Source of the DNA: Marinomonas sp. KMM3893
Lineage (GTDB): Bacteria > Pseudomonadota > Gammaproteobacteria > Pseudomonadales > Marinomonadaceae
Direction: 5' to 3'
Length of the DNA stretch: 64,000 nucleotides
Assembly (NCBI RefSeq): GCF_004352855.1
Contig: NZ_SJSC01000004.1
Coordinates: 124,001-188,000, forward strand
Shown: piece by piece, positions 19,254 to 28,175 of the stretch
How positions within the stretch are numbered: the stretch's first letter is position 1
Layout of the letters: each line of letters opens with the position of its first letter
The notes under the pieces: model-generated
Databases searched by the model: none
Told to the model about the DNA's origin: nothing
What the model saw: only the letters and a program-made list of their open reading frames with translations
Program-made: the position numbers and the translations under genes

Positions 19254-20447
19254 CTATATAGCCGAGAGCAAACGCTGTACCGCTTCTTCAACCGTGGAGC
19301 GTGGGCAGCCTAAGTTTATCCTCATGTAACCATGACCTTCTAGGCCAAACTTCTGTCCCTTATCTAACCAAAGGCGCGCTTTTGTGAGCATGAAATGCTC
19401 TAGCTCTGGAGCGCTCATTCCCATTCCTCGACAGTCCATCCAGCTTAAATACAAAGAATCTGCCGGCAAGACTTTAATTTTGTCCGTCGCACTGTTAATG
19501 GCGTCAGCAAAGTAACTATGATTGCCTCGTAAATACTCAAGCAGCTCTTCCAGCCAAGGCTCACCATGAGTGTACGCGGCTTCCGCAGCCACCATGCCAA
19601 GAGTGTTGACTAATGGAAACATATTGCGCTCGTACTGGCGTATGAACTCGGCTCGCAAACGAGGGTTTGGGATCATTACATTGGCGCTTTGCAAACCCGG
19701 TAAATTAAACGTTTTACTTGGTGCCGTACAAGTAATGCTATTGCGCGCATAACCTTCTCCTAAAGAGGCAAAGGGAATGTGTTTTTTCAGCGGATTCATA
19801 ATCAAATCTTGGTGTATTTCATCGGCAATCACCAAGACGCCATGGCGTTCACAGATATCACCCATAGTACGAAGCTCAGCCTCAGTCCAAACATTACCCG
19901 TTGGATTATGAGGGTTACTCATAATAAAGAGTTTGGTATTGGGTTGAATGGCTTGCTCGAAAATATCTGGATCAAAACCGTAACCCGTTTCTGTTCGTGT
20001 CAGCGGTGCAAGGGCCAAACGTCGGCCATTCATCAACATATCATCGTGAAAGTGTGCGTAAACTGGTGGCTGTATGAGTATGGAATCGCCCGGTGCTGAA
20101 AATGTCTGAGCGATTACTTTTAGGCTGGTAATGATACCTGGTGTATGCACGAGCCAATCTGCTTCTACTTTCCAATTAAAGCGTTTTGCCTGCCAGTTAA
20201 TAACGGCCTTTTGGTAGCTTTCTGTCGCGCCGCCAGGGTAGCCAAATATGCCTTCTTCCACCGCGCCATGCAGCGCCTCAATAACAGCTTGTGGTGCGCG
20301 AAAGTCCATATCCGCGACCCACATTGGTAACGGGTTAGCCTTGGCTTCGCTTGCTTGTAATAGCTGATCAGCATGAGCCCATTTCATAGAATTTGTTTTA
20401 GAGCGATTGATTACTTCGTCAAAAATAGACTTAACAGGTAAGCTCAT
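19254..20447 (-). CDS. MalY/PatB-type PLP-dependent C-S lyase (cystathionine beta-lyase-like aminotransferase)
   Basis: This 397-residue fold-type-I PLP enzyme has the MalY/PatB N-terminal block LPMWVADMDFRAPQAV, MSNPHNPTGNVWTEAEL, and the PLP-binding lysine in APSKTFNLPG (Lys245). Members cleave C-S bonds of cystathionine or other cysteine conjugates, releasing thiols, pyruvate and ammonia. It is divergent from a NitT/TauT-type importer that ends in a DsrE-family sulfur protein. This raises the possibility that the two units serve organosulfur use; that link is inference. Confidence 0.87.
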   Translation of the reverse strand: MSLPVKSIFDEVINRSKTNSMKWAHADQLLQASEAKANPLPMWVADMDFRAPQAVIEALHGAVEEGIFGYPGGATESYQKAVINWQAKRFNWKVEADWLVHTPGIITSLKVIAQTFSAPGDSILIQPPVYAHFHDDMLMNGRRLALAPLTRTETGYGFDPDIFEQAIQPNTKLFIMSNPHNPTGNVWTEAELRTMGDICERHGVLVIADEIHQDLIMNPLKKHIPFASLGEGYARNSITCTAPSKTFNLPGLQSANVMIPNPRLRAEFIRQYERNMFPLVNTLGMVAAEAAYTHGEPWLEELLEYLRGNHSYFADAINSATDKIKVLPADSLYLSWMDCRGMGMSAPELEHFMLTKARLWLDKGQKFGLEGHGYMRINLGCPRSTVEEAVQRLLSAI

Positions 20448-20971
20448 CTGTACTCCTAGTGATTTGATTGGTTGGCATTGTTTTCCGCCTAGGCTGGTAG
20501 TACTCCATGTTGTAAGAGCATAAAAACTGATTTATTTGTACCACGGCTTATTAAACTGAATGACCTTCTTTCTTTTCATTAACCTATGATTAAAAGTCAT
20601 TTTGCCTCTCCTAGAAGTGGCACTATTTTTGATAAGACAATGTCTATTGTTTCGCTCACTCAGGGAAGCACAGTATGCTCATTGCTATTATTCCCCCGCA
20701 GCCCTCTGTCGCGCCTTAAAATAGGGCGTAAAGGCCAGTATGATTTGTGTTAAAAAACCATTCAGATGCAGGCGATAGATTCTTCTTTTAGAGCATAATT
20801 AAGCAGCAAACGAGTCATATCTTATTGATATTAAGCAGGATTCTTCGACTTGTATTTTTCTATTGAGATTGTTTTGTTCTGTTTAGTTCGAAATGATCTT
20901 TATTTGGGTTTTAATATTCCTTTAGTTTATATATGATTTGCACTCAAATCTTAATTATCTGGAGTGCTCTC
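20448..20971. other. Divergent intergenic region
   Basis: These 524 bases lie between the MalY/PatB gene and the NitT/TauT-type importer and contain no frame longer than tiny ORFs. GGAG at 20961-20964 is the importer's ribosome binding site. I see no recognisable riboswitch. Confidence 0.5.
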
Positions 20972-21991
20972 ATGCGTCGTCTCGTGACTCTGATGGCTTT
21001 GGTGTTGTGTGGCTGGAGTAGTTTGGTGGCCGCTGCCGATAAGTCCCTTGAAATTGGCTATATGCCCATTATTCCTGTTTCCCAAGCGTTTATTGTCTTG
21101 GAAAATAATACATTAGAGAACGCGGGCATTAGCGATCCTAAGTTGTTCAAGTTTCAAAATGGCCCTGCGATTGTACAGGCCTTGTTGGCCGGTCAGTTAG
21201 ATGTTGCTTATCTTGGCATTGGGCCCGCTATGGTAGCGCGAGCGAAAGGCGCTGACATCAAAGTGGTTGCTTCTAACATTGTTGAGCAAATCAGCATGGT
21301 AGCGTTAGGTGGGTTGTCGCCTTATTTTGACAACGGCGATGCAAAAACAGCGTTTGCCCGCTTTAAAGCAGATAAAGGTCGTAAAGCCGTTATCTCCACT
21401 TTCCCTAGAGGTTCTGTACCAGAAACCGTATTGCAGTACTGGTTGCAAACGCAATTGGGCATGAGCCAAGATGAGATCAAGCAAAACATCGACATTATTT
21501 ACCAAGGTGCGGCTCAGGTTCAGCAATCACTAATGACAGAAGCCGTTGATGGCGCTGCAATTCTAGAGCCTGTCGTCAGCATAGTTACGGATCGTAAGTC
21601 CGATGCGAAAGTCGTCGCGTCTGGTTCTGGTATGTTTCCACATCAGCCGGGTGCGGTGCTGGCCGTGCGTGAATCCTTGATTAATGAGCACCCTGAATGG
21701 GTAAAAGCCTTGGTGAAAGCCCATATAGCGGCAACGGACGAACTGCGTAATGATCCAGAAAAAGCGGTGAAATCGGTGGGTAAATACGTCGGTGGCGGTC
21801 GTTTACCTGCAAAAATTGTCTTAAATGCGCTAAAGAACTCACGCGATCAGTTTCAAGCAGACCCAAATGCCATCATCGATGGCACTCGTACCATGCGTGA
21901 TTTTCAAGCAAGTCAGGGCACACTCAAAGCGAGTGTCGACCTTAACGCCTTGTTTGATGTGCGCTTCTATAATGAGTTAATTAAGGAGTAA
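20972..21991 (+). CDS. NitT/TauT-family ABC transporter substrate-binding protein
   Basis: The mature protein follows a Sec signal peptide (MRRLVTLMALVLCGWSSLVA, cleavage near AAA). The ATG at 20972 is chosen because GGAG lies about eight bases upstream and the signal peptide then starts at the methionine; a longer frame from 20933 adds 13 unlikely residues. The body has the SsuA/TauA/NMT1-like type-II binding fold (GPAIVQALLAGQLDVAYLGI, then STFPRGSVPETVLQYWL). Ligands in the family include sulfonates, nitrate and pyrimidine precursors, and the exact one cannot be told here. It is the first gene of a four-gene operon with permease, ATPase and a DsrE-like protein. Confidence 0.88.
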   Translation: MRRLVTLMALVLCGWSSLVAAADKSLEIGYMPIIPVSQAFIVLENNTLENAGISDPKLFKFQNGPAIVQALLAGQLDVAYLGIGPAMVARAKGADIKVVASNIVEQISMVALGGLSPYFDNGDAKTAFARFKADKGRKAVISTFPRGSVPETVLQYWLQTQLGMSQDEIKQNIDIIYQGAAQVQQSLMTEAVDGAAILEPVVSIVTDRKSDAKVVASGSGMFPHQPGAVLAVRESLINEHPEWVKALVKAHIAATDELRNDPEKAVKSVGKYVGGGRLPAKIVLNALKNSRDQFQADPNAIIDGTRTMRDFQASQGTLKASVDLNALFDVRFYNELIKE

Positions 21992-22000
21992 TTCCCCGTC

Positions 22001-22783
22001 ATGGCATTACAAGCTCATCCTTTGACACGCTCTCGATCGGGGCGTGCCTTACTGGGAATGATAGGTGTGGCGGCGTTTGTCATGCTCTGGAAATACGCTC
22101 AATCGGCAGGCTGGGCGGCAGCAGGAACTATCCCAGACCCATTTAGATTGCCACAAGCATTGGCCGATGAGTGGACCTCAGGACGTTTGATACCGGCGGT
22201 TCTTTCCAGCTTGGTTCACTACATCTGGGGCTTAGCCATTGGTACTTTTCTTGGTTTCTTGATTGGTACATTGGCAGCGTCTTCATCCTTGTTAGACGCA
22301 TTGCACGCTTGGCTAGCACGGATTCTACGACCGATTCCTCCGTTGGCCTGGGTCGTTTTTGCTATTGCTTGGTTTAAAGTAAGTCATGCCGGAGCCGCGT
22401 TCGTGATTGCGATTGGCGTGTTTTGGGTAAACTACTTTGCGACCTATTCTGCGGTTCGTAATGTGGATTCTCGCTTTTATGAACTGGCGCGTGCTTTTGG
22501 TCAAAATGGGCATTTGCGTCAGGCGCTTCAAGTGACCTTGCCTGGGGCAGCGACGGGTATTTTTTCCGGCATTCGAACCGGTATCGGACAAGCTTGGATG
22601 ACGTTAATCGCCGCCGAATTGTTGGGTGTTCCAGGTATGGGGCAGGAAATGAATTCGGCCGCTGGCGTAGGAGCTTACGAAGTGGTTGTGGTTTACATGC
22701 TGATTATCTCTCTGGTTTACACCTTGAGCGATACCCTGTTTGGTTTTATTGAGAAGCGAGTGTTGACATGGCGCCCATCCTAA
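22001..22783 (+). CDS. NitT/TauT-family ABC transporter permease
   Basis: This 260-residue inner-membrane protein has about six membrane segments and the SsuC/TauC-type coupling motif (ELARAFGQNGHLRQALQVTLPGA, residues about 160-183). LRPIPPLAWVVFAIAWF is also typical of the family. It begins nine bases after the binding-protein gene and overlaps the ATPase gene by 16 bases, so the three are one importer. Confidence 0.9.
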   Translation: MALQAHPLTRSRSGRALLGMIGVAAFVMLWKYAQSAGWAAAGTIPDPFRLPQALADEWTSGRLIPAVLSSLVHYIWGLAIGTFLGFLIGTLAASSSLLDALHAWLARILRPIPPLAWVVFAIAWFKVSHAGAAFVIAIGVFWVNYFATYSAVRNVDSRFYELARAFGQNGHLRQALQVTLPGAATGIFSGIRTGIGQAWMTLIAAELLGVPGMGQEMNSAAGVGAYEVVVVYMLIISLVYTLSDTLFGFIEKRVLTWRPS

Positions 22784-23499
22784 ATATTGAAGGCCTGAGC
22801 TATCACTATGGTGAAAGCCCAGAGCCTGTTTTTGCTAACTTGGATCTTCGTATTGAAGACGGTGAGTTTATCGCAGTCGTGGGTGGCTCTGGCGTTGGCA
22901 AATCGACCTTGTTACGCTGTGTTGCTGGTCTTGCTACGGCGAGTCATGGCAGCATCTCACTGCAAGTTGAGGAAGACAATACTCGCCGCTCTCGTGGCGT
23001 TGTGTTCCAAGACGGCCGCCTAATGCCTTGGCGTCGTTTGCGCAGTAATGTGGCTTACGGTCTTAAAGGTCTTAAGCTCACCGCGCAAGAAAAAGCCAAT
23101 CGTGTTGACGAAGTGCTAAAGCTCGCTCGACTTGATGAGCTGGCTGACCGTTGGCCCCATCAATTGTCAGGTGGGCAAATACAGCGTGGTGGTATCGCCA
23201 GAGCATTGGCGGTTAAGCCTCACTTATTGTTGATGGACGAGCCGTTCAGCGCGGTGGACGCTATCACGCGTCAGCATTTGCAAGATCAGTTATTAGCGAT
23301 CTGGGAACAGACACGCAAAGCGGTGATGTTTATTACCCACGATATTGAAGAAGCCATTTATTTGGCGGATCGAGTGGTGGTGCTGTCCGGTTCACCGGCG
23401 AACGTCGTGTTAGACCAAGCTATTGACCTGCCACGTCCTCGTCGCCGTGGCTCCGATGCTCTGCAAACATTGGCTCAAGACATCGCCAACGCACTTTAA
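22768..23499 (+). CDS. NitT/TauT-family ABC transporter ATPase
   Basis: This 243-residue ATPase has Walker A GGSGVGKST, Q-loop VFQDGRLMPWRRL, signature LSGGQIQRGGIARAL, Walker B LLLMDEPFSAVD and switch histidine ITHDIEEA. These are all typical of SsuB/TauB proteins. It overlaps the permease gene and is followed 19 bases later by the DsrE-like gene. Confidence 0.92.
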   Translation: MAPILNIEGLSYHYGESPEPVFANLDLRIEDGEFIAVVGGSGVGKSTLLRCVAGLATASHGSISLQVEEDNTRRSRGVVFQDGRLMPWRRLRSNVAYGLKGLKLTAQEKANRVDEVLKLARLDELADRWPHQLSGGQIQRGGIARALAVKPHLLLMDEPFSAVDAITRQHLQDQLLAIWEQTRKAVMFITHDIEEAIYLADRVVVLSGSPANVVLDQAIDLPRPRRRGSDALQTLAQDIANAL

Positions 23500-23518
23500 T
23501 TTTTAGAAGGAAACCGTC

Positions 23519-23821
23519 ATGGCTGTTACTCAGTTATTGATTCATGCACCCACAGTGGATGCTCTGAAGCGAGCTCAGAATAATGCTCGCAACTTGCTTA
23601 AATTGGAATCCGACGCCCAAGTGGAAATCGTCGTAAATGGCCCAGCTGCCGCATTGGCGGTTACCCTGACTGACGAAGATATTTTAAGCCGCTTGGTGCT
23701 TTGTCGTAATAGCCTTCAAGCGCAATCACTTTCTGCTCAAGAAGGCGTTAAGCAAGTCGATGCAGCGGTTCAGTACCTTGCTCATCAGCAAGCGAAGGGG
23801 TGGGCTTACCTCCGCGCTTAA
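23519..23821 (+). CDS. DsrE-family small protein at the end of the NitT/TauT-type operon
   Basis: This 100-residue cytoplasmic protein has the DsrE/DsrF-like fold. It has an N-terminal beta-alpha unit with regularly spaced alanines, VEIVVNGPAAALAV, a single cysteine (Cys62) in LCRNSLQAQ at the place of the family's conserved C-x-NSL, and the C-terminal QAKGWAYLRA matching the family ending. Family members carry or relay sulfur, or act as small sulfur-metabolism accessory proteins. GAAGG lies about nine bases before the ATG. Its place as last gene of the importer operon suggests a sulfur-containing substrate, which is an inference. Confidence 0.8.
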   Translation: MAVTQLLIHAPTVDALKRAQNNARNLLKLESDAQVEIVVNGPAAALAVTLTDEDILSRLVLCRNSLQAQSLSAQEGVKQVDAAVQYLAHQQAKGWAYLRA

Positions 23822-24193
23822 GCCAGTTAACAAAGCGATGCTCATCGAGAAAGTTGTGCCTAACATCACCGACTCGGTGAGCTTTCTATCGCGGGCCTCA
23901 TGTTAATCCCCATTCTATCTTGATCTTTATAGTGACCGAGATATAAATGGTCACAATTGAATAGCCAAATAAAGCCAGTTGACTCTTACAATAAAACAAC
24001 CAAAATGACGTTTGATATAGATAGGAAGTAATAAGAGGGTGTTGCAAAAAGGAACGGGTATTTATGATTTCTTTTGTGAAATAACACTCGATATTTTTTT
24101 TGTGTCTTACTTTAATCGACAAGTCATTGTTTACTAAAAATAATGACGGTGTATGCTCATCCCACGCTTAATTCTATGATCTAGTGGTGACTA
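23822..24193. other. Intergenic region before the LysR gene
   Basis: These 372 bases contain the hairpin at 23866-23880. AT-rich sequence follows, with no credible gene. The promoter of the LysR-type gene at 24194 must be here. Confidence 0.5.
23866..23880 (+). terminator. Hairpin after the NitT/TauT-type operon
   Basis: TCACCGACTCGGTGA is a perfect palindrome around its central base, 45 bases after the DsrE-like gene. It is followed by GCTTTCT, and AGAAAG lies upstream to extend the fold. It is a plausible weak terminator. Confidence 0.45.
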
Positions 24194-25108
24194 ATGCATA
24201 AACTACCTCCGCGTGCACTCGAATATTTAAATGCCATCGCTCGTTATAAAACCTTACGTAAAGCCGCCAGTCGTTTAAATGTAGACCCTTCGGCGGTGAG
24301 CCGTTTGTTGTCTCAGTTAGAGGACAACTTGCAGCTGCCGATTTGGGATAGAACCAATAATCGCAATCCGATAACCCCCGCTGGGGATGAATTACTGCAA
24401 TATTATCGAAAAATGTGCGCCAGTGAGCAGGCCACGTTATCAAGGCTGGACGATTTACTGAACCTGCGCACAGGGGAGGTACGTATTGCCGTTGCAGAAG
24501 GCATTATTAGTGATCTCATTTCATCGCCCTTGCAGTCGTTTCTAAAAAAACACAAAGACATTCAGCTGACAGTCGAAATGGCGGGCGCACAAGACGCGGT
24601 GAATTTACTGCAAGAAGAGCATATTGATTTTGCTTTAACCTATGCATCGGTTAACCACCCTAAGTTGCATTGCCACCTAGAAACCGACCACCCATTAGAG
24701 CTTATCGTGCCACCAGGGCATGAGCTGACACAGCGAAAGACACCAGTAACCTTTGCCTCGGTTGCGGACTATCCCATTGCGCTGATTGATAAATCAACTG
24801 GTATGGGAAGGCTTGTTACCCTTGCAGAAGAAGTAAACCATCTGAAATTATCACCCAGCTTACGAACCAACTCAGTCGCCGCCTTGAAAAGTTTTGTCAT
24901 GTCAGGCTTGGGCATTACTTTTATGCCAAGAATGACGGTGTCAGAAGAAATTAAACAGGGGCGTATTGTGGTGGTTCCCATAGTGAATAGCATTTTTCCT
25001 CAAGCAAAGGTTCGCGTGCTAAGTGTCGAAGGCCGAGAGCTAACGCTGGCGGCGCAGGCATTATTGGATCACCTGTCTGAAACCATGACCTTTCTAGCGC
25101 ACCGCTGA
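24194..25108 (+). CDS. LysR-family transcriptional regulator next to the TRAP/dipeptidase operon
   Basis: This 304-residue protein has an N-terminal winged helix (residues about 8-66, ALEYLNAIARYKTLRKAASR and DPSAVSRLLSQLE) and a C-terminal LysR substrate-binding domain. The DNA-binding part is somewhat unlike the commonest LysR consensus (RLNVDPSAVSR for RLNISQPAVSR). It precedes the TRAP transporter and VanX-type dipeptidase genes on the same strand with a 228-base gap, and is the likely regulator of that unit. Effector unknown. Confidence 0.87.
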   Translation: MHKLPPRALEYLNAIARYKTLRKAASRLNVDPSAVSRLLSQLEDNLQLPIWDRTNNRNPITPAGDELLQYYRKMCASEQATLSRLDDLLNLRTGEVRIAVAEGIISDLISSPLQSFLKKHKDIQLTVEMAGAQDAVNLLQEEHIDFALTYASVNHPKLHCHLETDHPLELIVPPGHELTQRKTPVTFASVADYPIALIDKSTGMGRLVTLAEEVNHLKLSPSLRTNSVAALKSFVMSGLGITFMPRMTVSEEIKQGRIVVVPIVNSIFPQAKVRVLSVEGRELTLAAQALLDHLSETMTFLAHR

Positions 25109-25336
25109 CGTTTTGGCAAACGAGCGCGGTAAAACAGGCTTACTAAACAACGAACACCGACAATAGTCACACTAGGAAATGGCAATTTGGTGTCTTTATT
25201 TTTACCCTGTTGACTTAATATCAACGCTTTGTCACTTGTGATGTCAACAAGTCAAGTTTAGTTTGTTGGATGTAGAAACAAGATAATAAAAAATGTAAAA
25301 AGGCTCTGAAATCATAAAACTATAAAGGAACGTAAC

Positions 25337-26371
25337 ATGAACATTATGAACAAAATGTTGGGTAACAATCGTTTAGTGAAAACATTGGCGTTAGGCGCCG
25401 CGCTAACGACGCTATCCTTCTCTGTGAGTGCTCAAACCATCAACCTAAGTTACAACGGCGCGCCAGATGCTGATAAAAATGCCGTGCATTTATTCGCGAC
25501 CAACCTACAAAAGTTCGTTGCTGAGAAAACCAATGGCGACCTTAAAATTAAACTTTACCCAAACAGTATGCTGGGCGACGAAGATGAACGCATGGAGCAG
25601 GTGCTGAATACACCAAGTTTAAACATTGCGTCCTTTGGTGGTATTTCCCCTTTGTTCCCAGAGATTTTTGTCAGCGCGACGCCTTTCTTGTTTGATGACT
25701 TTGCTCAAGCACACACGTTTTTTGACCAAGGTGAATATTGGAAAGCCGTGCAAAAAAGCTTCTATGAGCGCACCAATGGTCATTTGATGGCGGTTGTGGA
25801 AGAGGGGGGGTTCCTTGCATTTACAAACAATCAGCGTCCGATCAAATCGCCTGCCGACTTCGACGGTTTGCGCTTTCGAGCAATGGACAAAAGTCAGGTT
25901 GCCCTTTACAACGCCTTTGGCGCCTCAGGCACCCCAATCCCGTGGACAGAAGTGTATCTAGCGCTGAAAACAGGCGTTGCCGATGGTCAAATGAACCCGC
26001 CTATGTACATCATTTTGGGCAGTTTGTTTGAAGTTCAAAAGTACATGACGCTGGCGAACATTCAATATTCGGATCAATTCCTAGTTGGTAACGATGAGCT
26101 TCTAAAAAGCCTATCGAAAAAAGACAAAGAAGCCTTGTTAGCGGCGGTAAAAGAAGCCAACGACATCAACCGAGTCTCGGTTGAAAGTAAGGTAGACGAG
26201 CGTATTGCTTACCTGAAAGAAAAAGGTGTTCAGGTGTATCAGCCAACCGCGGAAGAGTTAGAAGCGTTCCGTAAAGTCGGCCAACCTTCTTACTTCAAAT
26301 GGTTGGAAGAAGAAGGGATTGACCAAAAATGGGTGGATCTAGCGCTGAAAGATGCTGGTTTTGAAAAGTAA
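25337..26371 (+). CDS. dctP: TRAP transporter substrate-binding protein DctP
   Basis: This 344-residue periplasmic protein has a Sec signal ending around SFSVSA (about residue 32) and the DctP fold. TRAP binding-protein motifs are present: FRAMDKSQVALYNAFGASG, PIPWTEVYLALKTGVADGQ and MNPPMYI. AAGGA eight bases upstream supports the ATG at 25337. Glycine or proline replaces parts of the arginine-containing carboxylate clamp neighbourhood, but the arginine of LRFRAM is present, which fits a carboxylate ligand. A hairpin separates it from dctQ. A D-Ala-D-Ala dipeptidase gene ends the operon, which hints at a dipeptide or D-amino-acid ligand; that is inference. Confidence 0.9.
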   Translation: MNIMNKMLGNNRLVKTLALGAALTTLSFSVSAQTINLSYNGAPDADKNAVHLFATNLQKFVAEKTNGDLKIKLYPNSMLGDEDERMEQVLNTPSLNIASFGGISPLFPEIFVSATPFLFDDFAQAHTFFDQGEYWKAVQKSFYERTNGHLMAVVEEGGFLAFTNNQRPIKSPADFDGLRFRAMDKSQVALYNAFGASGTPIPWTEVYLALKTGVADGQMNPPMYIILGSLFEVQKYMTLANIQYSDQFLVGNDELLKSLSKKDKEALLAAVKEANDINRVSVESKVDERIAYLKEKGVQVYQPTAEELEAFRKVGQPSYFKWLEEEGIDQKWVDLALKDAGFEK

Positions 26372-26384
26372 TCTTGTTTAATTT

Positions 26385-26400
26385 GGCGCCTTCGGGCGCC
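26385..26400 (+). terminator. UUCG-loop hairpin between dctP and dctQ
   Basis: GGCGCC at 26385-26390 and at 26395-26400 pair around a TTCG tetraloop, 14 bases after dctP. Only a short T-run follows. It probably works as an attenuator or an mRNA-stabilising element that keeps the binding protein more abundant than the membrane subunits. Confidence 0.6.
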
Positions 26401-26414
26401 TCTTTGAGGCTCTT

Positions 26415-26903
26415 ATGACACTACAACGTATTCGAATGACCCTATACAAAGCGATGTTGTTGCTCTCAGCCAGTATTCTCGCTTTCAACGTGTTGCTGAT
26501 CTTGTATAGCGTGTTTACCCGTTACATTTTAAATCATTCTCCCATTTGGTCCGATGAACTTTCCCGCTACGCCATCATCGCTAGCGTCCTCTTAGCCATG
26601 TCGTGCGCCTATATGGATTCGCGCCATATGAAGGTCGCCTTTTTAGAGCAGACGGTTAACTCAAAATTGCGCTCCGTCATTCAGATGTACCAATGGTTGG
26701 TCATTCTGGGCGTGTCCTGTTTCTTTGTTTATGTTAGCGCACGTTACTCCCTTTCTTTAGGCAAATTCTCCACCATGGGGCTGGGCATAAGCAAAACCAT
26801 TCCCTTGTTGTCCGTGCCTATTGGCTTTACCGCTTTGTTCGTCATGGTGTTGATTAAAGGGCCTTTTCCTGAGAAAGGTTCATTAAGGAAAGAAGTATGT
26901 TAG
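26415..26903 (+). CDS. dctQ: TRAP transporter small permease DctQ
   Basis: This 162-residue protein has four hydrophobic segments. The DctQ motif FTRYILNHSPIWSDELSRYAII lies at about residues 36-57. It forms the membrane complex with DctM. The ATG follows directly after the hairpin behind dctP (GAGGCTCTTATG gives the ribosome binding site). It overlaps dctM by seven bases. Confidence 0.9.
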   Translation: MTLQRIRMTLYKAMLLLSASILAFNVLLILYSVFTRYILNHSPIWSDELSRYAIIASVLLAMSCAYMDSRHMKVAFLEQTVNSKLRSVIQMYQWLVILGVSCFFVYVSARYSLSLGKFSTMGLGISKTIPLLSVPIGFTALFVMVLIKGPFPEKGSLRKEVC

Positions 26904-28174
26904 CTGCAATCATTGGCACTTTTTTAGTAAATATTCTGCTCGGTGTTCCCTTATTTATTTGCTTATTACTCGCCGCGTTAATCGGTTTTGTTTTTGTGGA
27001 TTTTTCATTGGCTTATCGAATGATCCCACAACAGTTTTTTGGTGGAATTGACTCATTTGCATTAATGGCCATCCCGCTGTTTATTTTTGCCGGTAACCTG
27101 ATGAACACCTCGGGGCTAACCTCACAATTGATTCGTCTAGCCAACTCTTTGGTAGGGCATTTACGAGGGGGCTTGGGTTATGTAAACGTCATCTCCAGTG
27201 TGTTCTTTGCAGGGGTGAATGGTTCAGCGGTGGCAGATACGTCGGCGTTAGGCTCATTGCTTGTCCCGGCGATGAAAAAAGAAGGCTATGCCACGAACTA
27301 TGCCGCAGGGTTAACTGCCGCCAGTTCCTTGATCGGGCCGATTATTCCGCCCAGCATCTTTATGATTTTGTACGCTTCTTTAACCAATACATCGGTTGGT
27401 GATTTGTTTCTTGCAGGGGTGATCCCAGGCTTGTTACTGGGCAGTGCGTTTTTAGTGATGAACTATTTATACGTGCGCAAAGTCGGCATACAGAGTCAGC
27501 ATGAGCGTGCCACTTTTAAAGGCATTATCCAAGCTTTTTGGTATTCGGCACCGGCCTTGATTGCGCCTTTTATTATTGTCTCCAGTATTGTCTTTGGCTT
27601 TGTAACACCGACAGAATCAGGCGCCTTAATCGTGGCTTATGCGATCATTTTAGGGGTGCTAAACCGCACGCTTAATTGGCGCAAACTGTTTGATTCCCTA
27701 GCGGATACGGCCATTTTGACTGGCACCATTTTTGTCATTATCGCGGCGTCTTCTGTGATCAGTTGGTTGCTTGCTTATGCCCAGCTGCCCGCGCAATTGG
27801 CGGAATACTTAGAACCGTTTAAAAACAACCCAACGGCCGTTTTACTGATCCTGAGCTTGCTCACCTTCTTTATTGGCATGCTGATGGAAGAAGTGTCTGC
27901 CTTGATGTTGTTGACGCCGGTCTTTTTTCCGGTGGCCATCGCGTCAGGCGTCGACCCAATACACCTTGGCGTAGTGATCACCATCAATATAACGATTGCT
28001 CTGATTACCCCACCCATGGGCGCGTGCGTCTTTGTCGCAGCGGCGGTGAGTAAAATAGACATTACTGAAATGTTTAAGAGTATCTGGCCGTTTGTGTTGG
28101 TGGCTATTTGCGCTCAAGTTCTCGTGATTTGCTTTCCAGACTTAACTTTATTTTTACCTGGTGTTTTTAAATAA
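26897..28174 (+). CDS. dctM: TRAP transporter large permease DctM
   Basis: This 425-residue protein has about twelve membrane segments and the DctM-family blocks FAGVNGSAVADTSALGSLLVPAM, ASSLIGPIIPPSIFMILYA, TPTESGALIVAYA and ITPPMGACVFV. It carries out sodium-coupled uptake of the ligand delivered by DctP. It overlaps dctQ and ends one base before the ATG of the dipeptidase gene, which is thus very likely on the same transcript. Confidence 0.92.
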   Translation: MLAAIIGTFLVNILLGVPLFICLLLAALIGFVFVDFSLAYRMIPQQFFGGIDSFALMAIPLFIFAGNLMNTSGLTSQLIRLANSLVGHLRGGLGYVNVISSVFFAGVNGSAVADTSALGSLLVPAMKKEGYATNYAAGLTAASSLIGPIIPPSIFMILYASLTNTSVGDLFLAGVIPGLLLGSAFLVMNYLYVRKVGIQSQHERATFKGIIQAFWYSAPALIAPFIIVSSIVFGFVTPTESGALIVAYAIILGVLNRTLNWRKLFDSLADTAILTGTIFVIIAASSVISWLLAYAQLPAQLAEYLEPFKNNPTAVLLILSLLTFFIGMLMEEVSALMLLTPVFFPVAIASGVDPIHLGVVITINITIALITPPMGACVFVAAAVSKIDITEMFKSIWPFVLVAICAQVLVICFPDLTLFLPGVFK

Positions 28175-28175
28175 T

